Below, piece by piece: positions 46,505 through 55,899 of a DNA stretch of 64,000 bases. Below the pieces are notes generated by a model, which saw only the letters and a list, made by a program, of their open reading frames with translations, was not told the origin of the DNA and did not search any database. Positions within the stretch are counted from its first letter, which is position 1, and each line of letters begins with the position of its first letter. This DNA is from Alphaproteobacteria bacterium. Lineage in GTDB: Bacteria; Myxococcota_A; UBA796; GCA-2862545. The stretch is from contig JACKEO010000006.1 in NCBI GenBank assembly GCA_020632955.1, forward strand, positions 124,001 to 188,000, given 5' to 3'. The position numbers and the translations under genes were made by a program.

Positions 46505-47509
46505 TCACCCCACCTTGCGGTCGCGGATCCCGGAGTGCTCGCGCAGGCGGTGGAGCGCCTCGCGCTCGATCTGGCGCACGCGCTCGCGCGACAGGCCCAT
46601 CTCCTTCCCCACCGTGGACAGCGTGCGGTACTCGCTGTCGTCGAGGCCGTAGCGGCGCGAGAGCACGTACTGCTGGCGCTCGGTGAGGACGAGACGGAAG
46701 GCGTCGCGCATGCGCAGCAGCTCCTGGTCGTGCATCACCTCGCCGTCGGGCATCTCGGCGTCGGCGTCGACCATGAAGCCCTCGAGGGAGCGCGGCCGCG
46801 GGCCGTCGTCCACCGGCTCCTCCAGCGAGATCGTCTTGCCCTGCGCGAGCAGGAGGGTGGCGCGCTCGGTGTCGATGCCCGCCTCCTCGGCGAGATCGGC
46901 CACGCTGAACTGCTCGCCCGCGTCCTCGAAGCGCTTCATGGCCTTGCGGAGGTTGCGGGTCTGCTCGACGGCGCAGCCGGGCAGACGCACCGGGCGGCCG
47001 GTGTGGTCGATGGCGCGCGTCATCTGCGCGCGCACCCACCACCGGGCGTAGGTGCTGAAGCGGATGCCGCGGTCGGGATCGAAGCGCTTCGCGGCGCGGA
47101 GCAGGCCGATGTAGCCCTCCTGCACCAGGTCCTCCTCGCTCATGAAGGGACCCATGAGCTTGCGGGCCTCGCCGTGGGCGATGCGACGGCCGCTCATCGC
47201 GAGCTTCCAGCGCAGGTCCTCGGCCTCGGCCCAGGCGCCCTTCGCGGTGCGGGCCCGATCGCGCAGGTCGGTCTGCTCCTTGGACTTCTGCCAGAGGGCC
47301 TCGATGGCCTCCTCCATGCGGTCGACCTCGCCGGCGCGCGTGCGCTCGGCGCGCCCCGGCTTGCGCTTGATGATCTTCTGCGCGAACTCGACGCCCGCCA
47401 GCGCATCCACGGCGCGCCGCTCCGCCGCGTGGATGGCGCGCGCCAGATCGCGCTCCTCCTCGGCGGTGAGGCGCTCGCGCTTGCGGGGGCGGAACTTGAG
47501 GTCGATCAT
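46505..47509 (-). CDS. RNA polymerase sigma factor, sigma-70 family
   Basis: A 334-residue sigma factor of the primary-like class (group 2 or RpoH-like in size). Region 1.2 is LTAEEERDLARAIHAAE; a charged non-conserved insert (about residues 50-115) precedes region 2 with EEDLVQEGYIGLLRAAKRFD, RGIRFSTYARWWVRAQMTRA; region 3 spans the middle; region 4 ends with GLSRERVRQIEREALHRLRE. Only a short region 1.1 remains. It should direct RNA polymerase to a subset of promoters. The ATG at 47509 has GGAGA seven bases upstream. The gene is convergent with the LuxC-like gene, four bases apart. Confidence 0.92.
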   Translation of the reverse strand: MIDLKFRPRKRERLTAEEERDLARAIHAAERRAVDALAGVEFAQKIIKRKPGRAERTRAGEVDRMEEAIEALWQKSKEQTDLRDRARTAKGAWAEAEDLRWKLAMSGRRIAHGEARKLMGPFMSEEDLVQEGYIGLLRAAKRFDPDRGIRFSTYARWWVRAQMTRAIDHTGRPVRLPGCAVEQTRNLRKAMKRFEDAGEQFSVADLAEEAGIDTERATLLLAQGKTISLEEPVDDGPRPRSLEGFMVDADAEMPDGEVMHDQELLRMRDAFRLVLTERQQYVLSRRYGLDDSEYRTLSTVGKEMGLSRERVRQIEREALHRLREHSGIRDRKVG

Positions 47510-48059
47510 GAGGCGTCTCCACCGGGCAGTCGGGCGGGGGCCGTCGCACGGACACCCGCCAACTCACTAAAGGTCGATGCGCGCGGCCTTCGCGCAGTCA
47601 AGAAACGGCAAAGCATCGGCGGCACCGTTCGCCAGTGCCGGTCGGAGCGTGCAGCGACGCGATCGTGCCGGCCTGCGCGGGGTCGTCGCGCGACGCGCTC
47701 CGCGGGGGCGGAGGCGGCGCGCGGCGAGGCGGCGGACGGGGCGGTGGCGGCGGTCATCTCGCTCCATGCATCGTCGATCCTAGGCCAGAGGATGTGCACC
47801 ACGGGGTCGGAGGCTGTCCCGAGGGGTCACGAAGCGACCCGTGCTCCTCGCCCGACACCGCAACGCGACGGACCGAGCGCATCTTCCACGCGACGCGGCC
47901 CACGGTGATCCGACCTACGCCGCGATCGTGCCCTGCATTGCGATCCTGGGGCTGCGCGGGTACCGCGCCGGTGGACCCTTCCGGGAGCGCCCCACGTCCT
48001 CGGCCCGCCCGCAGCCCGATCCCCGCCCCGCCGTCGCAGCCGACGGAGGAGGATCGAAG
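47510..48059. other. Gap between the sigma factor and the esterase gene
   Basis: About 550 bases with no supported gene. Both flanking genes start here and diverge, so two promoters are expected. On the minus strand, TTGACT (complement of 47596-47601) lies about 90 bases upstream of the sigma factor start but has no clear -10 partner at normal spacing. The last 220 bases could be an N-terminal extension of the esterase, but their codon pattern is poor. Confidence 0.45.
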
Positions 48060-48782
48060 CTGGCGCCGCTCAGCCTGGCGGTGCCGGCCCACGTGCCGCT
48101 GGTGGTGGTGCGCGAGGCCGAGGCCATGCTGCGCACCGCGCTCACGGCACCGCTCCCCGTGCCGCGCCTGGGCACGCCGGCGCCCGTCGCAGGCCAGCCC
48201 CCGGTGATCCTCGTCCACGGCCTCATGGGCCACCGCGGCCAGCTCGTGCCGCTCGGACGCGCGCTGCTCGCCGCGGGCGCGCCCGAGGTCGAGCTCGTGG
48301 GCTACCCCGCCGTGCGTCCGCGCTTCGAGGACGTGGTGGACCGCATCGCGGCGGCGGCCGAACCGCTGGCGCGCCGCCACGGCCGGGTGGACCTGGTGGG
48401 GCACTCGCTCGGCGCCCTCGCTGGCCACGCCTGGATCAAGGAGTTCGGCGGCGCGCCGCACGTGGGTCGCTTCGTCAGCCTGGGCGGCCCCCACGCCGGC
48501 ACGGCCTGGCACCGCGCGCTCCCCGGCGCCCTGGGCAGGCTCTTCGACCCGCAGGGCGCCTGGGTGCGTCGCCTCGCCGACGGCGAGGAGCCCGTGCCCA
48601 CCACGGTGATCCGCGCCCGCTTCGACCACCAGGTGCTGCCGCCCGTGCGCGCCGCGATCCCGGGCGCACGCGAGGTGGTGCTGCAGGGGCACGGCCACAC
48701 CGGCCTGCTCTTCGCCTCGGCGGTGCACGAGGCCGTGATCGCGGCGCTGCGTCGGGGTCCCGAGGGAGACGGGCCGCGCTGA
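48060..48782 (+). CDS. Alpha/beta hydrolase, triacylglycerol lipase/esterase-like
   Basis: About 240 residues. The oxyanion region is PVILVHGLMGHRGQLVPLGR, the nucleophile elbow VDLVGHSLGALAG (Ser near residue 120), and a late HGHTGLLF supplies a candidate catalytic His. It resembles bacterial class I.4-type or PGAP1-like lipases. The start is uncertain: the frame stays open back to 47841, but GGAGGAGG at 48045-48052 points to a CTG codon at 48060 as the start, seven bases later. No signal peptide is seen. The prenyl-synthase-like gene is convergent, 11 bases away. Confidence 0.75.
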   Translation: MAPLSLAVPAHVPLVVVREAEAMLRTALTAPLPVPRLGTPAPVAGQPPVILVHGLMGHRGQLVPLGRALLAAGAPEVELVGYPAVRPRFEDVVDRIAAAAEPLARRHGRVDLVGHSLGALAGHAWIKEFGGAPHVGRFVSLGGPHAGTAWHRALPGALGRLFDPQGAWVRRLADGEEPVPTTVIRARFDHQVLPPVRAAIPGAREVVLQGHGHTGLLFASAVHEAVIAALRRGPEGDGPR

Positions 48783-48793
48783 CCCGCCAGCGC

Positions 48794-49858
48794 CTACCGG
48801 TAGGCGTCGAGCTCGGGCGGCCGATCCTCGTAGGGGGCGCGCGACACGCCGCTGGCCAGGCGCTCGAGGGCGTGGCGATGGGGCGTGTCGGGGAAGCGGG
48901 CGAGCTCCTGGCGCGCCGCCCAGTGCTCGCGGGCCATGATCTCGCGCGTGCCGTGGATGGCGCGCGTGCGCCGCAGCAGCTCCACCAGCTCGTCGGCCGC
49001 CGCGGCGTCGTGATCCTCCACCAGCGCGCGCCAGAGGTCGGCCACCAGCGGATCGCGCGTGGCGGCGATGGCCACGGGCAGCATGGGCCGGCCCGCCAGG
49101 GCGCGCCCCACCAGGTAGGTGCGCGCGGCCTCGTCCTGCAGCAGCACCACGTCTTCCGCCAGGTGCCACATGCGCCCGAGGTGGCGGCCGAAGCGACCGA
49201 AGGCGGCCACGTCGGCCTCGCCCACCGCCCCCAGGGCGGCGCCGGCGCGGCAGCAGAAGGCGAGCAGGGCGCCCGTGTGGCCGTCGGCGTGGTGCGACCA
49301 GTCGTCCACCGTGGGCACGCCGGTCTCCTGCAGGCGGGCCACCACCTCCTGGGCCTCCTGGAAGCCGCGCAGGGCGTCGAGCAGCTCGTCGATCACCCCC
49401 GGCGCGCCGGCGTGACGGGCGAGCTCCATCGCGCGGAGGAGCACCCGGTTGCTGCCCATCCAGCCCACGCTGCGCAGCACCTGGCGGGCCAGGGCGCGGC
49501 GCTTGTTCTTGCGCGGACCCACGGCGGCGTCGTGCAGGGCCAGGGCGGTGTGGAGGAGCTCGGCCGCGTACTGCAGCTCGGGATCGGCCGCGCCGCCGCC
49601 CGAGGCACGGGCCGCGAGCACCACGAGGATCGGACGGAGCCGCGGCAGCCGGCTGCTGCGCAGGAAGGCCACCTCGTCGGGCTCCTCGTCGGGGGCCTCG
49701 CCGACGCGGGCCTCGGCCGCCGCCACCTCGGGACCCAGCCCGACGAGCTCGCCCAGCAGGCGATCGTCGGCCAGGTCGCGGCCCGCGACGCCTGCCGCGG
49801 CGCCGAGCCAGTCCCCCCGGACTCCGGCCAGCACGCGCTCGAGCCTGTCCAGCACCAC
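48794..49858 (-). CDS. Degenerate polyprenyl synthase homologue
   Basis: A 354-residue protein aligned along its length with trans-isoprenyl diphosphate synthases: RLRPILVVLAARA, AELLHTALALHDAAV, then FQEAQEVVARLQ, DGHTGALLAFCCRAGA and GRHLGRMWHLAEDVVLLQDE. Both aspartate-rich motifs are lost: the first DDxxD reads DAAVG and the second DDxxD reads EDVVL, and the conserved Lys-Thr is His-Thr. Mg2+-diphosphate chemistry is therefore unlikely. It may be a regulatory or binding subunit, as the small subunits of heteromeric prenyl synthases are. GTG at 49858 has GGAGG five bases upstream. Confidence 0.75.
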   Translation of the reverse strand: MVLDRLERVLAGVRGDWLGAAAGVAGRDLADDRLLGELVGLGPEVAAAEARVGEAPDEEPDEVAFLRSSRLPRLRPILVVLAARASGGGAADPELQYAAELLHTALALHDAAVGPRKNKRRALARQVLRSVGWMGSNRVLLRAMELARHAGAPGVIDELLDALRGFQEAQEVVARLQETGVPTVDDWSHHADGHTGALLAFCCRAGAALGAVGEADVAAFGRFGRHLGRMWHLAEDVVLLQDEAARTYLVGRALAGRPMLPVAIAATRDPLVADLWRALVEDHDAAAADELVELLRRTRAIHGTREIMAREHWAARQELARFPDTPHRHALERLASGVSRAPYEDRPPELDAYR

Positions 49859-49984
49859 GCGGCCTCCAGCCTGCCTGGACTAACCGGCGGCACGACCGGG
49901 GCACGCCGCGAGGTGCGGCACCCCCGCCCGCGCGCATGGCATCCGGGCGGCCTGCCGGATACGCGCGCCGGCCGCGGAGGCATC

Positions 49985-50269
49985 ATGTCCGACACTCCCG
50001 ACGCGTCGCCGGCACCCGGCTCCCCGCTCCACGTGGCCCTGCTCATCGCGGGCGGCCTGTCGCTGGGCACCGGCATCCTCTTCCTGATCGACTCCTTCGG
50101 GTGGGCCGGCGGCGAGTTCAACAAGGACTTCGCCCAGATCGGCTTCTCGGGGCTCGACGACATCTCCCTGCTGCCGGCCTCGCAGATCAGCTTCCCGCTG
50201 ATCGTGATCGGCGCGATCTGCCTGATCGTGGCGAACGCCACGGCCTGGAAGCAGACCGACGGGTACTGA
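49985..50269 (+). CDS. Small two-helix membrane protein
   Basis: A 94-residue protein with two hydrophobic helices (HVALLIAGGLSLGTGILFLI and FPLIVIGAICLIVANATAW) joined by a polar loop rich in Phe, Gly and Asp. The N terminus is a short Ser/Pro/Asp tail. No family recognised. The ATG at 49985 has GGAGG about six bases upstream. It sits 42 bases before the first ABC exporter gene and could be an accessory subunit of that exporter, but this is only positional evidence. Confidence 0.65.
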   Translation: MSDTPDASPAPGSPLHVALLIAGGLSLGTGILFLIDSFGWAGGEFNKDFAQIGFSGLDDISLLPASQISFPLIVIGAICLIVANATAWKQTDGY

Positions 50270-50311
50270 GGCGCTGCCGCAGGCGCGCCCACGGCGCACG
50301 CCGGAGGGGCC

Positions 50312-52048
50312 GTGCGCCCGCTGCTGATCTTCGCCCGCCGGTACATGGTGCCCTTCTGGCACTGGTACGTCGGCGGCACCCTCGCCCTGCTGGCCACCAA
50401 CTGGATGTCGGTGACCATCCCGCTGTACCTGGCGGAGGGCGTCGACGCGCTCGTGTCCACCGACGATCCCACGTCGGCCGTGGCCCGCTCGGCGGTGGCC
50501 GTGGGCCTGATGGGCCTCGCGGTGATCGCGGTGCGCACGCTGTCGCGGGTGCTCTACTTCACGCCCGGACGGCTGGTGGAGGCGCGCGTCAAGCGCGATC
50601 TCTTCTCGGCCATCCTGCGCCACCAGCCCAGCTTCCTGCGCCAGTGGGAGACGGGCGACCTGTTCAGCCGGGTGAGCTCCGACGTGAACATGCTGCGGCT
50701 GCTCGCGGGCTTCGGCGTGCTGCAGCTGGTCAACAGCGTGATCGCCATCGTGCTCGCCGGCGGCCAGATGCTGCGGCTGTCGTCGGAGCTGGCGATCTGG
50801 CTGCTGGGCCCCATCCTCGTGGGCCTCGTGATCGTGCAGCTGTCGATCCAGCACATGTTCGTGCTGATGCGCCGGCTGCAGGTGGAGCTGGCGGCCCTGT
50901 CGAGCCACATCCTCGCCAGCTACCGGGGCGTGGCCACGGTGCAGGGCTTCGCCGCCGAGGGGCCGTTCACCGACGTCTTCGACACTCGGAACGAGCAGTA
51001 CCTGCGCACGATGCTGCAGCGCGCCGGCATCCGCGCCGGCATCGGGCCCGCCCTCGCGGTGGCCACCGACGTGAACATCTTCCTGGTGCTCTTCGTGGGC
51101 GGCCCGATGGTGATCGACGGCCGGCTCACGGTGGGCGAGCTCGTGGCCTTCACCACGCTCGTGGCCTTCATCACGAACCCGCTGCGCAGCAGCTCCTTCC
51201 TCTACTCCATCGTCAAGGAGGCCCAGGCCTCGCTGGAGCGCGTGGAGGCCATCCAGGGGGTGCCGCCCGACCGGCCCGAGCTCCCCCACCCCGCCCCCGC
51301 CCCCGCGCAGGCCCCGCGGCTCGAGATCCGGCACCTCACCTTCGCCTACCCGGGGTCCGAGGACCCCGCGCTGCACGACGTGAGCTTCACGGTGCCCGCC
51401 GGCAGCACCGTGGGGATCCTGGGGCTCACGGGGTCGGGCAAGTCCACGCTGCTCGCCCTGCTGGCGCGTCTGTACAACCCCCCGCCCGGCACCATCCTGG
51501 TGGACGGCACCGATCTGTGCCGCCTCGACCTCGACCACTGGCGTGAGCGCCTCACGCTGGTGCCCCAGAAGGCCTTCCTCTTCTCCGAGACCCTGGCCGA
51601 CAACGTGCTGCTGGGTCCGCCCGACGAGGAGCGCCTCGCGCGGGCGATGCGGCTGTCGGCCCTGGAGCCCGATCTCGAGGCCCTGCCCGAGGGCACGGCC
51701 ACCCTGGTGGGCGAGGCGGGGGTGCGCCTGTCGGGCGGCCAGCGCCAGCGCACGGCCCTGGCCCGCGGGCTGGTGCGCGACCACACCGTGCTGCTGCTCG
51801 ACGACGTGCTGTCGGCGGTGGACCACGCCACCGAGAAGGAGCTCATCGGCACCATCCGCGGCGCCGGGTCCGGCAGCACCGTCACCACCCTGCTCGTCGC
51901 CCACCGCGTGAGCGCGCTGCAGCACGCCGACCAGGTGGTGGTGCTCGACGAGGGCCGCGTGGTGGACGTGGGCCGCCCCGACGAGCTGCTGGCGCGTCCC
52001 GGCCTGTTCCGCGACACCTGGCAGCAGCAGCAGGCGGAGGGCGCGTGA
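50312..52048 (+). CDS. Heterodimeric ABC exporter half, degenerate-site subunit
   Basis: A 578-residue exporter with a six-helix membrane domain (residues 1-315) and an ATPase domain. Walker A is GLTGSGKSTLL near 371, the signature LSGGQRQR near 473, and Walker B LLLDDVLSAVD near 494. The residue after the Walker B Asp is Asp instead of the catalytic Glu, as in the BmrC/LmrC type subunits of heterodimers. The other three ATP-contact motifs are normal. Its partner follows with a GTGA overlap. Drug, lipid or peptide export is possible; nothing here picks one. Confidence 0.9.
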   Translation: MRPLLIFARRYMVPFWHWYVGGTLALLATNWMSVTIPLYLAEGVDALVSTDDPTSAVARSAVAVGLMGLAVIAVRTLSRVLYFTPGRLVEARVKRDLFSAILRHQPSFLRQWETGDLFSRVSSDVNMLRLLAGFGVLQLVNSVIAIVLAGGQMLRLSSELAIWLLGPILVGLVIVQLSIQHMFVLMRRLQVELAALSSHILASYRGVATVQGFAAEGPFTDVFDTRNEQYLRTMLQRAGIRAGIGPALAVATDVNIFLVLFVGGPMVIDGRLTVGELVAFTTLVAFITNPLRSSSFLYSIVKEAQASLERVEAIQGVPPDRPELPHPAPAPAQAPRLEIRHLTFAYPGSEDPALHDVSFTVPAGSTVGILGLTGSGKSTLLALLARLYNPPPGTILVDGTDLCRLDLDHWRERLTLVPQKAFLFSETLADNVLLGPPDEERLARAMRLSALEPDLEALPEGTATLVGEAGVRLSGGQRQRTALARGLVRDHTVLLLDDVLSAVDHATEKELIGTIRGAGSGSTVTTLLVAHRVSALQHADQVVVLDEGRVVDVGRPDELLARPGLFRDTWQQQQAEGA

Positions 52049-53793
52049 GCGAGGAGACCACCCGCTCCGACAGCGCGCTGTGGCGGTCGCTGTGGCCCTT
52101 CCTGGCCCGCGACAAGGCGCTGTACGCCGTGGCCCTGCTGCTCGCCCCGGCCACGGCCCTCATGGTGATCGTGCAGCCCTGGCTGCTGCAGCACGTCATC
52201 GACACCGCGATCATCCCCGGCGACCTCGACGGCGTGCGGCGCGGCGCCCTGCTCTTCCTGGGCACGATCGTGGCGGGCTTCGTCTTCCAGGTGGGCCACA
52301 CCCTGGCGCTGTCGTACGCCGCGATGCGCACGATCACGCACGTGCGCCACGCGGTCTACACCCACACGATCACGCGGGCGCAGCGCTTCTTCGACGTGCA
52401 GCCCACGGGTCGGCTGCTCACGCGGGCCACGAACGACGTCGAGACCCTGGGCGAGACGCTCACCGCGGGCGCCATCACCATCGTGCTCGACGCGCTGCAG
52501 GTCACGGGCGTGCTCGTCGCCATGTTCCTGCTGGACGCGCGCCTCACCCTGGTGCTGCTGCTCGTGGCGCCGGTGCTGGGCGTGGTGATCGAGTCGCTGC
52601 GGCGGGTGCTGCGCGGCCTGTACACCGAGATCCGCACCAGCCTCGCCGAGCTCAACGCCTACCTGTCGGAGCGGCTGGACGGCGTGCAGATCGTGCAGCT
52701 CTACCGCGACGAGGAGCGCACGCTGCAGGGCTTCGACGAGCGGCTCGACCGCTACCGCGACGCCACGGTGCGCACGAACGTCTACGACGCGCTGGTGTAC
52801 GCCACGGTGGACGGCCTGTCGTCGGTGACCCTGGCCCTGATGCTCTGGTACGGCAGCGGCGGCCTGCTCGAGGGCACGGTCACCGCCGGCGTGCTCGCGG
52901 CCTTCATCGACTACGTGGCCAAGCTCTTCCGTCCCATCCAGGAGTTCTCGGCGAAGATCGCGATCATCCAGCGCGCGATGGCGGCGCTGTCGAAGATCTT
53001 CGGCCTGCTCGACGTGGACGAGGCCATCGCGTCGGGCGAGGCCGAGCTGCCCACGCCCCGGGGCGAGGTGGCCCTGCAGGGCGTGCAGTTCGCCTACGGG
53101 GACGGCCCGAAGGTGCTCCACGGCATCGACCTGCACGTGGCACCCGGCGAGGTGGTGGCGCTGGTGGGCCGCACCGGGTCGGGCAAGACCACGATCGGCA
53201 AGCTGCTCACGCGCGCCTACGAGGGCTTCTCGGGCTCGATCACCCTCGACGGCCACGCGCTGGCCGACCTGTCGGTGGCCTCGGTGCGGCGCGCCGTGGG
53301 GTCGGTGCACCAGGACGTGCAGCTCTTCCCCGGCACCGTACGGTTCAACCTCACGCTGGGCCACCCGGTCGACGACGATCGCGTGCGCGAGGCCGTCCGC
53401 CTCGCCCGTGCCGAGCAGGTGGTGGAGCGGCTGGGCGGCCTCGACGGCACCATCGAGGAGGCGGGCCGGAACGTGTCGGCCGGCGAGGCGCAGCTGCTGT
53501 CCTTCGCGCGCACGCTGGTCTACGACCCCGCCGTGGTCATCCTCGACGAGGCCACGGCCAGCGTCGACAGCCTCACCGAGGCGCGCATCCAGGAGGCCAC
53601 CGAGGCCATCCTCCGGCGCAAGACCACCCTGGTGATCGCCCACCGCCTGTCCACCATCGTGGGCGCCGACCGCATCGCGGTGCTCGACAAGGGCCGGCTG
53701 GTGGAGCTGGGCTCGCACGCCGAGCTGCTGGCCAGGGGCGGCATGTACGCGCGGCTGTTCGAGGAGCAGTTCGTGGAGGGCGCGTCGGCCTGA
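52045..53793 (+). CDS. Heterodimeric ABC exporter half, catalytic-site subunit
   Basis: A 582-residue exporter with a six-helix membrane domain and an ATPase. Walker A is GRTGSGKTTIG near 376 and Walker B VILDEATASVD near 499 with a proper catalytic Glu. The signature motif is changed from LSGGQ to VSAGEAQLLSFAR, which is the form seen in BmrD/LmrD/YheH partners. Thus the canonical ATP site is built from this subunit's Walker motifs and the partner's signature, and the other site is degenerate. GTG overlaps the upstream stop. It is convergent with an ABC-2 type operon. Confidence 0.92.
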   Translation: MSEETTRSDSALWRSLWPFLARDKALYAVALLLAPATALMVIVQPWLLQHVIDTAIIPGDLDGVRRGALLFLGTIVAGFVFQVGHTLALSYAAMRTITHVRHAVYTHTITRAQRFFDVQPTGRLLTRATNDVETLGETLTAGAITIVLDALQVTGVLVAMFLLDARLTLVLLLVAPVLGVVIESLRRVLRGLYTEIRTSLAELNAYLSERLDGVQIVQLYRDEERTLQGFDERLDRYRDATVRTNVYDALVYATVDGLSSVTLALMLWYGSGGLLEGTVTAGVLAAFIDYVAKLFRPIQEFSAKIAIIQRAMAALSKIFGLLDVDEAIASGEAELPTPRGEVALQGVQFAYGDGPKVLHGIDLHVAPGEVVALVGRTGSGKTTIGKLLTRAYEGFSGSITLDGHALADLSVASVRRAVGSVHQDVQLFPGTVRFNLTLGHPVDDDRVREAVRLARAEQVVERLGGLDGTIEEAGRNVSAGEAQLLSFARTLVYDPAVVILDEATASVDSLTEARIQEATEAILRRKTTLVIAHRLSTIVGADRIAVLDKGRLVELGSHAELLARGGMYARLFEEQFVEGASA

Positions 53794-53797
53794 CCAC

Positions 53798-54520
53798 TCA
53801 GCCCGCGCTGCCCCCGTCCCGCTCCGCCTCCAGCCGCTCGAGGAACAGCGCCTCCAGCGCCCCCGGACCCAGATCCGTGGTGCGCACGTCGGCCACCACG
53901 CGGCCGTGGGCCAGCATCACCACGCGGTCGGCCACCGCCGCCACCGTCTCCACCACGTGGGTGGAGAGCAGCACGGTGGCGCCTGCGTCCACGCGGCGGC
54001 GCAGCTCCTTCTTGATGCGGGCCGCACTGGGGGGATCCAGACCGTTGATGGCCTCGTCGAGCACGATCACGGGCGGGTCGCCCAGCAGGGCCATCGCGAG
54101 CGCCGTCTTGCGCCGCATGCCCTGGCTGTACTCGCGGATGGGCCGGTCGGCGTCGGCCCCGAGCTCGGTGAGGTCCAGCGCGGCCTCGACGCCCTCGGAC
54201 CCGCGCACCTCGGCGGCGAAGGCGAGCATCTCGCGGGCGGAGAGGTGCTCGAAGAGCGCGGGGTGCTCCGGCACGGCGCCCAGGCGGGCCAGGGCCTCGC
54301 GGGGCTGGGCGTGCACGTCGACGCCCGCGATGCGCACCTGCCCCTCGGTGGGGCGCTGCTGGCCCGTGAGCAGCGACAGCAGCGTGGACTTGCCGGCCCC
54401 GTTGTGGCCGATGAGGCCCACGAAGGTGCCCGCGGGGACCACGAGATCCACCCGGTCCAGGGCCACCACGCGGCCGTAGACCTTGCGGACCCCCACGACG
54501 TCCAGCGCCACCTCGCTCAC
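53798..54520 (-). CDS. ABC transporter ATP-binding protein
   Basis: A 240-residue ATPase. Walker A is GLIGHNGAGKSTLLSLL, the signature is YSQGMRRKTALA, and Walker B VIVLDEAINGLDP, followed by STHVVETVAAVADRVVML. The Gly-Met signature and the tail are typical of ABC-2 type export ATPases such as the drug or antibiotic resistance families. It is coupled to the membrane permease gene by a GTGA overlap. The permease and a CPBP protease upstream suggest export or membrane remodelling of an unknown molecule. Confidence 0.92.
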   Translation of the reverse strand: MSEVALDVVGVRKVYGRVVALDRVDLVVPAGTFVGLIGHNGAGKSTLLSLLTGQQRPTEGQVRIAGVDVHAQPREALARLGAVPEHPALFEHLSAREMLAFAAEVRGSEGVEAALDLTELGADADRPIREYSQGMRRKTALAMALLGDPPVIVLDEAINGLDPPSAARIKKELRRRVDAGATVLLSTHVVETVAAVADRVVMLAHGRVVADVRTTDLGPGALEALFLERLEAERDGGSAG

Positions 54521-55899
54521 CCCGCGCCTCCCAGGCCCACGGCCGCCGCCACCACCACCGCCGCCGTGCCCAGGTACGGCGCCAGGCCCCGCTCGCGCCA
54601 CGTGGACCACAGCGCAGCGGCCAGCCCGGCGAGCCCCAGCAGCGGCAGGCCGGCCCCCGCGGTGCGCAGCGCGCGCGCCGCCCCCTCGGCGAAGCCCACG
54701 TCGAGCACGCCCCGCAGCGCCACGCCGCCCGCCACGAGCAGCGCGGGCATCGCCGCCCAGGCCACCACCACCGCCACGTGCGCCGCGGCGCGCACCCACG
54801 GGTCGCGTGGCAGCCAGAGGCGCAGGAAGGCGGGCTCCTCGCGGGAGCCGAGCAGGGCCACCACGCCGGCCACCCAGCCCGCGCACCCGGCGAGCAGGCC
54901 CGCCCGCACGGGACCCGAGGGCTCCTGGGTCCACCCCAGCAGCACACCTCCGGCGGCGAGCAGCCACAGGGCCGACAGCCAGGCGCGCTGGCTGCGCCAG
55001 CCGTAGCGCAGGTCGAGCAGCACCCAGCGGCCCACCGCGGCGGGCAACCAGCGGATCACCCAGTCCAGCGGCACGTGGCGCGCCTCGTCCTCCTGCTCCA
55101 CCGCGGCGTAGCGGGCGCGGATCTCGGCGAGCACCACGCTGGCCTCGAACCACGCCGCGTCCGCGACGCGCCCCACCAGCGGCAGCAGCGCCAGGCCCAC
55201 CACCCCGGGCGCCGCCAGGGCCAGCCAGCCGTCGGAGGCCCCCCCGAGCACGCCCACCGCCCCCTGGGCGGCCCGCAGCACCAGCCAGCCACCCAGCGCG
55301 GTGGAGGGCGCCAGCGCGTAGACGATGGCCGCCTGGGGACGTGGGTTGTTGCCCCGCAGCAGGTCGAGCGCCGGCGCCCAGCCCGGCTCGTCGGCCACGT
55401 GCACCGCGCCGAGCAAGGCCAGGGCGCCGCCCACGAGGCCCGCGATCGCCGCCCCCACCAGCACCAGCAGCCCGAGGGCCCAGGCCGCCCAGCCCACCTC
55501 CAGGGCCACCGGCAGCAGCACCACGGCGGTGCCGGCCACCACCCACGCGGTGCGCCGCGCGGCCTCCAGCAGCTCGGCGGTCACCACGCCCCGCGGGTCC
55601 ACGGGCAGCAGGCTCATCACGGCGCGGGCCGGGCCCCGCAGCACCGTGGCGTGCACCACCAGCCCCGCCACCGTGAGCACGAACAGGCCGGCGCGCCCGA
55701 AGGCCCCGGCGAGGCCCGCCCCCCAGCCGGAGGCATCCCCGTCGAGGAAGGACAGGAAGGCCGTGCGCACGAGCGGCAGCAGAAGCACCAGCACGACGAG
55801 GGGCACCACGGCGCCCACCACCCGCGCACCGCGGCCCTGCGCCGCCGCCGCACGGCGCCGCTGCCAGCCGAGCACCCGCAGGTAGGGAGCGGCGCTCAC
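54517..55899 (-). CDS. Polytopic membrane protein, likely ABC permease
   Basis: A 460-residue protein with about ten to twelve hydrophobic segments, beginning VVGAVVPLVVLVLLLPLV and ending LGTAAVVVAAAVGLGG. A soluble loop has VVLAEIRARYAAVEQEDEAR. It has no motif beyond membrane helices, but its place directly upstream of, and coupled to, an ABC ATPase makes it the likely permease subunit. Its own GTG start overlaps the stop of the CPBP protease gene (GTGA). Confidence 0.72.
   Translation of the reverse strand: MSAAPYLRVLGWQRRRAAAAQGRGARVVGAVVPLVVLVLLLPLVRTAFLSFLDGDASGWGAGLAGAFGRAGLFVLTVAGLVVHATVLRGPARAVMSLLPVDPRGVVTAELLEAARRTAWVVAGTAVVLLPVALEVGWAAWALGLLVLVGAAIAGLVGGALALLGAVHVADEPGWAPALDLLRGNNPRPQAAIVYALAPSTALGGWLVLRAAQGAVGVLGGASDGWLALAAPGVVGLALLPLVGRVADAAWFEASVVLAEIRARYAAVEQEDEARHVPLDWVIRWLPAAVGRWVLLDLRYGWRSQRAWLSALWLLAAGGVLLGWTQEPSGPVRAGLLAGCAGWVAGVVALLGSREEPAFLRLWLPRDPWVRAAAHVAVVVAWAAMPALLVAGGVALRGVLDVGFAEGAARALRTAGAGLPLLGLAGLAAALWSTWRERGLAPYLGTAAVVVAAAVGLGGAG

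Noticed and set aside
47841..48059. N-terminal extension of the esterase
   Set aside because: In-frame but Arg/Pro/Ala-rich without signal or fold; a strong GGAGGAGG site at 48045-48052 marks a later start.
49880..51925. A 681-codon open frame on the minus strand across the ABC exporter gene
   Set aside because: Product is Gln/His/Arg-rich without recognisable motifs, and the plus strand encodes a full ABC exporter with all ATPase motifs.
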